DNA from: an uncultured bacterium
Lineage (GTDB): Bacteria; Methylomirabilota; Methylomirabilia; Rokubacteriales; CSP1-6
DNA: 6,679 nt
Direction of reading: 5' to 3'
Assembly (NCBI GenBank): GCA_946479205.1
Contig: CAMLFJ010000192.1
Location: 1 to 6,679, forward strand
In this document: piece by piece, positions 1 to 4,978 of the stretch
Layout: each line of letters starts with the position of its first letter
Numbering within the stretch: the first letter of the stretch is position 1
Translations under genes and position numbers: made by a program
Notes under the pieces: model-generated
Database searches by the model: none
What the model saw: only the letters and a program-made list of their open reading frames with translations
What the model was told of the DNA's origin: nothing

Positions 1-500
1 CGGGCGCGCACGTGCTCCAGGAGCCGGGGCTGCAGCTGGCTCCAGATCGAGTCGAGCCCGCGTTTGAAACCCTCGTGGACGAATCGATCCGGCACCCACT
101 CGCCGAGCCGGAAATCCGCGTCGGCGATGAAGTCCCGGACGGTCTCTTCGAGTCCCCGGATGCGATCCGTGGCCTGACCCGGCTTGGGCACCTGCGTTCC
201 GCGGAACACCGCGAGCACGAAGTCGCGGCTCTCGGCCAGATAGCACTGGCTCCCGGCCTCCGAGACGAACGTGACCTGGCCAAGCCCCGCTCGCCCGAAC
301 TGCTGGCGCGCGAACGCTTCGTCGGCGTAGGCCAGGAGCGCGGCCTCGGCCAGCCACCATGCGTTGACCGCCTCGAACCCGCGCGCCTGGGGTCGAAACG
401 GGTTCTCGATCGCATCCGCGAAGTAGTCCCGATCCAGATTCGGGGGGAAGACGGTCTGCGCGGTCGGCTCGGGAATCGGCTTCTTCGCGCGGACGGTCAT
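1..500 (-). CDS. Class-3 lipase-like alpha/beta-hydrolase, 5' part only (cut by left window edge)
   Basis: Translating the minus strand from the ATG at 500-498 gives 166 residues with no stop before the window edge, so the C-terminal half is missing. The N-terminal part has the layout of the lipase class 3 (fungal lipase-like) family. A helix rich in Ala/Trp (about residues 43-62) is followed by a strand VLAVFRGTQ (95-103), whose FRGT usually forms the oxyanion-hole region. Next come DFIADADF (123-130) and VHEGF (141-145), a conserved step before the nucleophile elbow. The expected GHSLG serine motif and the catalytic Asp and His would lie beyond the edge, so activity cannot be judged. No signal peptide is visible, so a cytosolic esterase or lipase is likely. 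The start codon overlaps the stop of the DUF427 gene as ATGA, which suggests translational coupling as last visible gene of the operon. Substrate unknown. Confidence 0.75.
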   Translation of the reverse strand, partial: MTVRAKKPIPEPTAQTVFPPNLDRDYFADAIENPFRPQARGFEAVNAWWLAEAALLAYADEAFARQQFGRAGLGQVTFVSEAGSQCYLAESRDFVLAVFRGTQVPKPGQATDRIRGLEETVRDFIADADFRLGEWVPDRFVHEGFKRGLDSIWSQLQPRLLEHVRA

Positions 501-877
501 CGCGGCGGGTGGGGAGGGCGCTCCTCGATCGCGTCCACCCGGTCTCCGTAGAAGGCGAGGTATCCCGTGATGGGTGTCATGTCGTCGTACGGCGTCTCGT
601 AGCTCCACACCGCGTTCTCCACGGTGCGCGCGCCGCTCTGGATGCTCCAGTAGGACGCGTCGCCCTTGTAGGGGCAGTGGGTGACGAGCGCGGTGCGGAC
701 CAGGCGCGCCATGTCCACGTCCTCTCGTGGGATGTACTGCTGGTCCGGCGTCCCCGGCGCGCGCATCACCAGCGCGCGGGTCGTGTCGGCGATGACCTCC
801 GCGCCCACCCGGACGATGACCCGATTCGGATTGGCGGCGATCGTGATGCCCGCGTCGGCGGCCGGCCGGCGGGCCAT
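497..877 (-). CDS. DUF427 domain protein
   Basis: The predicted product has 126 residues and one DUF427 domain (Pfam also calls it NTP_transf_9) covering nearly the whole chain. Hallmarks are VIADTTRALVMRAPG (28-42), YIPREDVDM (48-56), THCPYKGDASYWSI (66-79), ENAVWSYETPYDD (87-99) and a final ITGYLAFYGDRV (103-114). The Cys-Pro-Tyr-Lys-Gly stretch is the most conserved part of the family. The biochemical role is not established, and I assign none beyond a small soluble protein. I chose the ATG at 877 because it overlaps the upstream hydrolase stop as TGATG and leaves a short lead into the domain; an in-frame ATG at 1117 would run through the hydrolase gene in another frame. The stop overlaps the lipase start as ATGA, so it sits translationally coupled between two hydrolase-fold genes. 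Confidence 0.9.
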   Translation of the reverse strand: MARRPAADAGITIAANPNRVIVRVGAEVIADTTRALVMRAPGTPDQQYIPREDVDMARLVRTALVTHCPYKGDASYWSIQSGARTVENAVWSYETPYDDMTPITGYLAFYGDRVDAIEERPPHPPR

Positions 878-1560
878 CAGCCGAGCAACCGCACCAGCTC
901 GTCGGGCTGGCTGAGCATCGGGTAGTGCCCGGTGTCCATCTCCGCGTAGCTGCCCTGGAGACGCTCGGCGGTCCGGCGCTGGTGCGGCTCGGGCGGGTTC
1001 TTGGCGCGCCGGCAGCGGATCACCGACGCGGGCCACTTCCGGTCCCAGAAATCCGTCAGCTCCATGGGAGCCTCGAGCGCCGCGATCGGGTGGGGCGTGT
1101 AGCGCGCCAGCGCCCACGCGCGGGTGGCCGGCTCGAGATCCGCGAACATGCGGCTCTCCGCGTCGGCCCGCGCCGGCGCGATCGTCACCGCGGTCACTAG
1201 GCCTGCGGGGCGGCTCACGATGTCGCCCACCTTCTCGCCCGGCAGCAGGGCGAGGGCGTCCACGAAGACGAGGCGGGCGATGCGGTCGGCGGCCAGCTCG
1301 GCCGCTCGGCAGATGACCATGCCGCCCGAGCTCGTGCCGACCAGCACGATATCGTGGAGGTCCTCGTGGAAGAGCAGACCGGCCACTTCGCGCGCGTGGG
1401 TCCCGACGGTGATGCCGGGCCGCACCTGGTCGGCCCGCTCCGCGCAGCCGTCGAGCGTCGGGGCGTAGACCGCGTGCCCGGCCGCGCGCAGACGCTGGGC
1501 CACCGGCTTCCAGATCCAGCCGCCCTGATAGGCTCCGTGAACCAGCACGTAGGTCGCCAT
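877..1560 (-). CDS. Small alpha/beta-hydrolase (esterase-like)
   Basis: The product has 227 residues and begins directly with the first strand and oxyanion segment, TYVLVHGAYQGGW (3-15), as in the plant MES/hydroxynitrile lyase-like branch of the alpha/beta-hydrolase fold. The nucleophile elbow is GTSSGG (75-80), making Ser77 the likely nucleophile. The catalytic His is probably His212 in DTGHYPML. At the usual acid position in the strand before the last helix, the sequence reads IRCRRAKNPP (181-190), with Ala186 where I would expect Asp. Asp101 in VFVDA, after strand 6, could serve instead. There is no signal peptide, so it is probably cytosolic. It starts 4 nt after the oxidoreductase stop and ends in a TGATG overlap with the DUF427 gene, so it belongs to the same operon. 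The substrate could be a small ester, a lactone or a thioester; the sequence does not decide. Confidence 0.85.
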   Translation of the reverse strand: MATYVLVHGAYQGGWIWKPVAQRLRAAGHAVYAPTLDGCAERADQVRPGITVGTHAREVAGLLFHEDLHDIVLVGTSSGGMVICRAAELAADRIARLVFVDALALLPGEKVGDIVSRPAGLVTAVTIAPARADAESRMFADLEPATRAWALARYTPHPIAALEAPMELTDFWDRKWPASVIRCRRAKNPPEPHQRRTAERLQGSYAEMDTGHYPMLSQPDELVRLLG

Positions 1561-1564
1561 CGCG

Positions 1565-2461
1565 CTAGGCCTTCCCGCCGACCTTCACGCCGGCGAGCTG
1601 CTCGTAGATCTTCACCACCGCGGAGCCGTCCTCCTTGTTGAGGCCGGCGGCCCGCGCCATCTGGTAGACCTGCTGGGTCACGTTGGCCAGGAGCACCGGC
1701 ACCCCGAGCTGCTTGGCGAAGGCGGTCTCCAGCTCCTGGTCCTTGAACGAGATATCCACGGTGCCGCCCGGGGTGAAGTCCCGCTTGAGGATCCGGGGCA
1801 CGCGTCCCTCGAACGCGAAGCTGTTGCCGGTGCTGACCCGCACCACGTCGTAGATGGCCTGCGGATCGAGCCCCGCCTTGACCCCGAGGACGAGCGCTTC
1901 GGCCACCGCGACCGTGTTGACCTGGACCAGCATGTTGTTCACGAGCTTCATGGCGAGCCCCTGGCCGAGGCCGCCCATGTGGAACACGTTCTTGCCCATC
2001 GCCCGGAAGAGATCCTGGCAGGCCGCCACCGTCTGCGCGTCGCCGCCCACGATGATCGAGAGCTCGCCGGAGGCGGCCCGCTCGGTGCCGCCGCTCACCG
2101 GCGCGTCCACCATCGCGACGCCGCGGCTCGAGAGCTGCTCGGCGAGCCGGCGCGCCACGAACGGATCGATCGTGCTCATGCACGCCACGATGTGCCCGGC
2201 GCGGGCCAGATGGATGATGCCACGCTCGCCCGCGATGACCGCCTCGGCCTGCGCGGTGGTCTCGACCATGCAGATCGTCCGATCGGCCTTGGCCGCCACC
2301 TCCGCGGGCGAGGGCGCCAGGGTCGCGCCGCGCGTACGCCACCGCTCGGCCTTCGTGGCATCGATGTCATGGACCACCAGGGAGAAGCCGCGCTTGACGA
2401 GGTTGAGCGCCATCGGATCGCCCATGGCCCCGAGACCGATGAATCCGACCGTGCCGGGCAT
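1565..2461 (-). CDS. 3-hydroxyisobutyrate dehydrogenase-family NAD(P)-dependent oxidoreductase
   Basis: The 298-residue product has the usual length of the beta-hydroxyacid dehydrogenase family. An N-terminal Rossmann domain opens with IGLGAMG (8-14), and Asp32 near the end of the second strand favours NAD over NADP. The substrate motif DAPVSGG (119-125) is intact. So is the catalytic segment GLGQGLAMKLVNN (164-176), with Lys172 as the probable catalytic residue, and a conserved Lys240-Asp241 lies in the all-helical C-terminal domain. The family reversibly oxidises 3-hydroxyisobutyrate, tartronate semialdehyde-type or related 3-hydroxyacids; exact substrate is not readable. I chose the ATG at 2461 over the in-frame ATG at 2500 because AAGGAGG lies 10 nt upstream and the Rossmann strand starts within four residues. 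It is the first gene of the four-gene minus-strand operon. It might reduce a semialdehyde from sugar or amino-acid breakdown, but its link to the neighbouring sugar genes is only positional. Confidence 0.92.
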   Translation of the reverse strand: MPGTVGFIGLGAMGDPMALNLVKRGFSLVVHDIDATKAERWRTRGATLAPSPAEVAAKADRTICMVETTAQAEAVIAGERGIIHLARAGHIVACMSTIDPFVARRLAEQLSSRGVAMVDAPVSGGTERAASGELSIIVGGDAQTVAACQDLFRAMGKNVFHMGGLGQGLAMKLVNNMLVQVNTVAVAEALVLGVKAGLDPQAIYDVVRVSTGNSFAFEGRVPRILKRDFTPGGTVDISFKDQELETAFAKQLGVPVLLANVTQQVYQMARAAGLNKEDGSAVVKIYEQLAGVKVGGKA

Positions 2462-2469
2462 TGTGCGGG

Positions 2470-2478
2470 CCCCTCCTT
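2470..2478 (-). promoter_or_regulatory. Shine-Dalgarno of the HIBADH-family gene
   Basis: On the minus strand AAGGAGGGG lies with its AAGGAGG core 10 nt before the ATG at 2461. It decides the start in favour of 2461; the longer reading from 2500 would place this ribosome site inside the coding region. Confidence 0.7.
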
Positions 2479-2505
2479 GGGTGAACGGGTCGTACGTCAC
2501 CCGGG

Positions 2506-2511
2506 ACTATA
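2506..2511 (-). promoter_or_regulatory. Candidate -10 element for the HIBADH-family operon
   Basis: The minus strand reads TATAGT, five of six matches to the sigma-70 -10 consensus and a rare AT-rich patch in this GC-rich region. Transcription would begin near 2499, giving a leader of about 38 nt that carries the Shine-Dalgarno at 2470-2478. No good -35 box lies 16-18 nt upstream (GC-rich there), so it would be weak or activator-dependent. It supports separate transcription from the SDR gene upstream. Confidence 0.4.
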
Positions 2512-2626
2512 CCGCGGAAGGCCGGAGGGCGCGCGAGGTCAGTCGGGGAGCTTGAGCCCCCGGGGTAGTCCGCGCTCGGTTGACAGCTCCCGGCACGTGG
2601 CCAGGCGCGACGCGGGGCGCGTGTCC

Positions 2627-3394
2627 TTACACCCAGCCGCCGTCCACGACGTAGCTCTGGTTGGTGCAGGCGCCGCTGTCGTCGGCGGCCAGGAAGAGCA
2701 CCACGCGCGCGACGTCCTCGGGCAGGAGCTTGCGCTTGAGACACTGGCGGCGGAGCAGCTCCTCCTCGCCCGCCGGGGTGAGCCACAGCGCGATCTGCCG
2801 CTCGGTCATGATCCAGCCGGGCACGACGGAGTTGACCCGGATGCTCCGCGGCCCGAGGTCGCGGGCCAGCGCGCGCGTCAGCCCGACGACGGCCGACTTG
2901 GCGCTCAGGTAGGCCGGCATGCCGCCCTGCCCGACCATCCACGACGTCGAGCCGAGGTTGATGATCGAGCCGCCGCCCGCCTCCGCCATCCCCGGGACGA
3001 CGGCCTGGGCCGAGAAGAACTGGTGGCGCAGGTTCACCGCGAAGCGGTCGTCCCAGTACTCCGGCGTGACCGCCTCGATCGCGTGCCGCTCGTCGTGGGC
3101 CGCGTTGTTGACCAGCACGCGGACCGCCCCGAGTCGCGTCTGCGCCTCCGCCACCGCCGCGCGGAGCGCCGCGACGTCGCGCAGGTCGCAGGGGATGAAC
3201 ACCGGCGCGGGGAGGCCGCGCGTCCGGAGCGTCTCGACGAGCGCGGTCGAGGCCTCCCGCTGGATGTCCACGAACGCCACGCGGGCCCGCTGGGCGCAGA
3301 AGTGCTCGACGATGGACGCGCCGATGCCGCTGCCCCCGCCCGTCACGAACACCACGCGATCCTCGAGGCTCGGGTACGTCGCAGCGCGGATCAT
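2627..3394 (-). CDS. SDR-family aldose 1-dehydrogenase, D-xylose dehydrogenase (XylB)-like
   Basis: The 255-residue product is a classical short-chain dehydrogenase. It has the cofactor loop TGGGSGIG (18-25), Asp43 after strand 2 (NAD preference), CDL (69-71), NNA (96-98), Asn121, Ser149, and Tyr162-Lys166 in the YLSAK motif, so the active site is complete. Signature pieces match my memory of Caulobacter D-xylose 1-dehydrogenase: YPSL near the start, DERH after NNA, YWDDRFAVNLRH (113-124), a GSTSW-type serine segment, TERQ and a TP-GE pair (197-211), QCLK and a C-terminal DGGWV. That enzyme oxidises D-xylose at C1 to xylonolactone with NAD. The divergent neighbour is an aldose 1-epimerase, which supports a free-aldose substrate; xylose, arabinose, galactose or fucose remain possible. 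The start at 3394 has GGGAGG 5 nt upstream; the in-frame ATG at 3421 would cross the inverted repeat in the promoter region. Confidence 0.88.
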   Translation of the reverse strand: MIRAATYPSLEDRVVFVTGGGSGIGASIVEHFCAQRARVAFVDIQREASTALVETLRTRGLPAPVFIPCDLRDVAALRAAVAEAQTRLGAVRVLVNNAAHDERHAIEAVTPEYWDDRFAVNLRHQFFSAQAVVPGMAEAGGGSIINLGSTSWMVGQGGMPAYLSAKSAVVGLTRALARDLGPRSIRVNSVVPGWIMTERQIALWLTPAGEEELLRRQCLKRKLLPEDVARVVLFLAADDSGACTNQSYVVDGGWV

Positions 3395-3399
3395 GGGCG

Positions 3400-3405
3400 C
3401 CTCCC
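3400..3405 (-). promoter_or_regulatory. Shine-Dalgarno of the XylB-like gene
   Basis: GGGAGG on the minus strand lies 5 nt before the ATG at 3394 and fixes the shorter start against the in-frame ATG at 3421. Confidence 0.6.
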
Positions 3406-3411
3406 GCGCCC

Positions 3412-3443
3412 ACGCTAGCACAGGTGCGCCCGCGTGCTAGGCT
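3412..3443. promoter_or_regulatory. Divergent promoter/operator candidate with a 7-bp inverted repeat
   Basis: In the 63-bp space between the XylB-like and epimerase genes, CTAGCAC (3415-3421) and GTGCTAG (3434-3440) form a perfect inverted repeat with a 12-bp spacer, 19 bp centre to centre. This would suit a dimeric repressor or activator. Each arm also begins an extended -10-like sequence: TGCTAGGCT reads rightward at 3435-3443 and TGCTAGCGT reads leftward over 3420-3412. Both fit the TGnTAnnnT pattern and point towards the two genes. So the symmetry may reflect two back-to-back promoters, an operator, or both. Confidence 0.45.
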
Positions 3444-3457
3444 CCGGCCCGGGAGCG

Positions 3458-4345
3458 ATGGACGTGGTCACCCTGCGCGCGGGCGATGCCGCGGTCGAGC
3501 TGGCGCCGGAGGCCGGCGGCGCGGTCACCCGCTACTGGCTCGCGCGCGGCGCGGCGACGCAGGAGTGGCTGCGCCCGACCCCGGCCGGGGCGCTGCGCGC
3601 GGGCGGGCCGTACCAGGCCGCCGCCTTTCCGCTCGTGCCCTACTCCAATCGGATCCGCGAGGGCCGCTTCTCGTTCCGCGGCCAGGCGGTCGTCGAGCCG
3701 CTCAATCGCCCGCCGGAGCGTCACGCGATCCACGGCCACGGCTGGCAGGCGCGCTGGGAGGCGATCGACGTCGGGGCCGCGGAAGCGCGGCTCGAGTACC
3801 GGCACCCGGCCGGCGCCTGGCCGTGGGCCTACCACGCCACCCAGCGCTTCACGCTCACGCCGTCGAGCCTGACCGTCACGCTGAGCCTCTCGAACCTGAG
3901 CACGACCCCGATGCCGGCCGGCCTCGGCTGGCACCCCTACTTCCCGCGGACTCCGCGCGCGACGATCTCCGCGGACGTTCGCGCGATCTGGCTCACCGAC
4001 AATGAGATGATGCCGACCGAGCTGGTGGCGCCGCCCACCGCGCCCCTCGATCGCGGGATGGTGGTGGACGCGGTGACCCTGGACAACTGCTTCGTGGGCT
4101 GGAGCCGGCGCGCGACGATCGACTGGCCCGAGGTCGGCGCGCGGCTCGTCATGCGCGCGGAGCCCCCGCTCGACTGCCTCGTGATCTACACGCCGGTCGG
4201 CCGCCCCTTCTTCTGCGTCGAGCCGGTCAGCCACGTGACCGACGCCTTCAATCTGGCGGAGGCCGGGCGGGCCGACAGCGGCACGTCCGTCCTGGAGCCG
4301 GGCGAGACGCTAGAGACGGCGGTCGTCCTGACCCAGGAGCTCTGA
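3458..4345 (+). CDS. Aldose 1-epimerase (galactose mutarotase-like)
   Basis: The 295-residue product belongs to the beta-sandwich galactose-mutarotase superfamily, which interconverts alpha and beta anomers of free aldoses in the cytoplasm. Visible family signatures are FPLVPYSNRI (57-66), the substrate-binding HGHGWQ (92-97) and GWHPYF (157-162), whose His159 is the likely catalytic acid. VEPVSHVTDAFN (254-265) carries Glu255 as probable catalytic base, so all key positions are present. Length is slightly under the canonical GalM and suits the shorter bacterial branch. The ATG at 3458 has GGGAG 2 nt upstream, a tight spacing; the GTG at 3434 is in frame but lies in the inverted repeat. The gene is divergent from the XylB-like dehydrogenase, which uses one anomer of the sugar, so the two probably act in sequence. 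Its last 36 nt overlap the convergent PspC gene. Confidence 0.9.
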   Translation: MDVVTLRAGDAAVELAPEAGGAVTRYWLARGAATQEWLRPTPAGALRAGGPYQAAAFPLVPYSNRIREGRFSFRGQAVVEPLNRPPERHAIHGHGWQARWEAIDVGAAEARLEYRHPAGAWPWAYHATQRFTLTPSSLTVTLSLSNLSTTPMPAGLGWHPYFPRTPRATISADVRAIWLTDNEMMPTELVAPPTAPLDRGMVVDAVTLDNCFVGWSRRATIDWPEVGARLVMRAEPPLDCLVIYTPVGRPFFCVEPVSHVTDAFNLAEAGRADSGTSVLEPGETLETAVVLTQEL

Positions 4346-4564
4346 CTTGGGGGCCTTCGGCATGATGAGCCAGAGGACGAGGTAGGCCAGGATCCCGGGG
4401 AACGCGACCGACACGAAGGAAACCACCACGTACAGGATGCGGACGACGGTCGGATCCCAGCCGAGCCACTCCGCGATCCCGCCGCAGACACCCGCGATCA
4501 TCTTGTGCTTGCGCGAGCGCCGGAGCGGCACGGGACCCCTACCCGGTTCGATGCTCTCCGTCAT
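4310..4564 (-). CDS. PspC-domain small membrane protein
   Basis: The predicted 84-residue protein is essentially one PspC domain. A basic LRRSRKHKMIAGVCGGIAEW stretch (14-33) is followed by GWDPTVVRILYVVVSF (35-50) and a hydrophobic segment to LVLWLIMPK (62-70), giving one or two membrane passes. In enterobacteria PspC works with PspB in the inner membrane to sense envelope stress and relieve PspA control of PspF; short stand-alone PspC domains occur widely and often lack that circuit. E. coli PspC is longer (about 119 residues), and the C-terminal extension is missing here. I use the ATG at 4564, preceded by GGGGG, which overlaps the upstream gene by 26 nt. A GTG at 4531, just after that gene's stop, would give 73 residues and still keep the domain. 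Its 3' end overlaps the epimerase gene by 36 nt on the other strand. Confidence 0.85.
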   Translation of the reverse strand: MTESIEPGRGPVPLRRSRKHKMIAGVCGGIAEWLGWDPTVVRILYVVVSFVSVAFPGILAYLVLWLIMPKAPKSELLGQDDRRL

Positions 4565-4862
4565 CCCCCGTCGTGACCAGATGCGCTCGTCGCTCCGCGG
4601 ACAGCTGCGGGTACCGCCGCTCCAGGAGCGCCGCGAGCCGGCCCAGGACGGTCTGGAGCTCGTCCCGCTCGGCACGGAGCCGCTCCACCTCCGCTTCCAG
4701 CTGCAGCAGCTGGCGCTCGGCCCCCGGGTCCGCGATCAGGCCGGGCAGGCGGTGCGCCTCGGTCGGCGGCACCCGCCGGGTCGACAGCACCACACCCAGC
4801 ACACCCGCGAGGAAGAGCCCGACCGCCAGCCCGAAGAGCCAGACCCCCGGATCGTAGAGCAT
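4539..4862 (-). CDS. Small membrane-anchored coiled-coil protein, PspB-like in topology
   Basis: The 107-residue product has one N-terminal membrane segment (about 7-27, rich in Leu/Val/Gly) ending in STRR, a positive-inside flank that would put the rest in the cytoplasm. After a Pro-rich linker (31-47) comes a leucine-based coiled coil, about 50-83, with core positions Leu52, Leu55, Val59, Leu62, Arg66, Leu69, Leu73, Leu76 and Leu80 in strict 3-4 spacing. The charged tail (89-107) looks disordered. I do not recognise a sequence family with confidence. An N-terminal TM helix plus a cytoplasmic coiled coil, placed directly before a PspC gene with a 26-nt overlap, is the arrangement of PspB, although PspB is only about 75 residues. 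The ATG at 4862 has no Shine-Dalgarno, but a promoter lies immediately upstream, so it may be translated from a leaderless mRNA. Existence as a gene is well supported; function is inference. Confidence 0.75.
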   Translation of the reverse strand: MLYDPGVWLFGLAVGLFLAGVLGVVLSTRRVPPTEAHRLPGLIADPGAERQLLQLEAEVERLRAERDELQTVLGRLAALLERRYPQLSAERRAHLVTTGDDGEHRTG

Positions 4863-4869
4863 GTCGGTC

Positions 4870-4897
4870 AGTGTACGGATTCTCGGCGAGAGGTCAA
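4870..4897 (-). promoter_or_regulatory. Sigma-70-type promoter for the PspB-like/PspC pair, probably leaderless
   Basis: On the minus strand TTGACC (4897-4892) and TACACT (4875-4870) are separated by 16 nt and match the -35 and -10 consensus at five and four of six positions. Only 7 nt separate the -10 box from the ATG at 4862, so transcription should begin at the A of the ATG or one base before. No Shine-Dalgarno precedes that ATG, which fits a leaderless transcript. Confidence 0.55.
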
Positions 4898-4912
4898 AGG
4901 ACTGCGGGAGGC

Positions 4913-4941
4913 TTGACCCGACGACGGCCTGGGCGCAGGAT
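4913..4941 (+). promoter_or_regulatory. Candidate promoter for the binding-protein/SDR operon
   Basis: TTGACC (4913-4918) is followed after 17 nt by CAGGAT (4936-4941), a poor -10 with three of six matches. It would start transcription near 4948 and give a leader of about 30 nt carrying GAGGAGG. Its -35 box forms an inverted repeat with the -35 box of the opposite promoter. Confidence is limited by the weak -10. Confidence 0.35.
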
Positions 4942-4963
4942 CGGGCCCAGCCGCGAACCCTTC

Positions 4964-4970
4964 GAGGAGG
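4964..4970 (+). promoter_or_regulatory. Shine-Dalgarno of the substrate-binding protein gene
   Basis: GAGGAGG lies 8 nt before the ATG at 4979 and selects this start, which also gives a proper signal peptide. An in-frame GTG directly before the ATG (4976) would add one residue and cannot be excluded. Confidence 0.7.
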
Positions 4971-4978
4971 ACCGAGTG

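Larger units (their letters stand above)
2462..2626. other. Intergenic region between the SDR and the HIBADH-family gene, with two small hairpins
   Basis: This 165-bp gap separates two genes on the same strand. It contains two GC-rich inverted repeats. ACGCG-GGG-CGCGT at 2610-2622 begins 4 nt past the SDR stop, and CGGGG/CCCCG arms lie at 2544-2562. Neither is followed by a T-run on the minus strand, so they are not classical intrinsic terminators, although they could stall polymerase or protect the 3' end. The leader and -10 candidate of the next operon occupy the low-coordinate part. I see no small gene here. Confidence 0.4.

Noticed and set aside
12..551. A plus-strand open frame at the left end
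   Set aside because: The minus strand here encodes a lipase-like protein with FRGT and HEGF motifs, joined by ATGA to the DUF427 gene.
2459..2500. ATG at 2500 as start of the HIBADH-family gene
   Set aside because: It would add 13 residues before the Rossmann strand and place the strong AAGGAGG site inside the coding region.
2580..2585. A perfect TTGACA -35 box on the plus strand
   Set aside because: No -10 box lies at the right distance, and the only downstream plus-strand frame is antisense to the SDR gene.
2544..2622. Two GC-rich hairpins as an intrinsic terminator after the SDR gene
   Set aside because: Stems are only 5 bp and no T-run follows on the minus strand, so I describe them only as part of the intergenic region.
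1979..3418. A 479-codon plus-strand open frame across the HIBADH-family and SDR genes
   Set aside because: It is antisense to two genes with intact family motifs. Its translation is Arg/His/Asp-rich low-complexity sequence typical of shadow frames in high-GC DNA.
3434..3457. GTG at 3434 as start of the aldose epimerase
   Set aside because: The GTG lies within the inverted repeat and extended -10 candidate and has no ribosome site. The ATG at 3458 has GGGAG just upstream and begins the first conserved strand.
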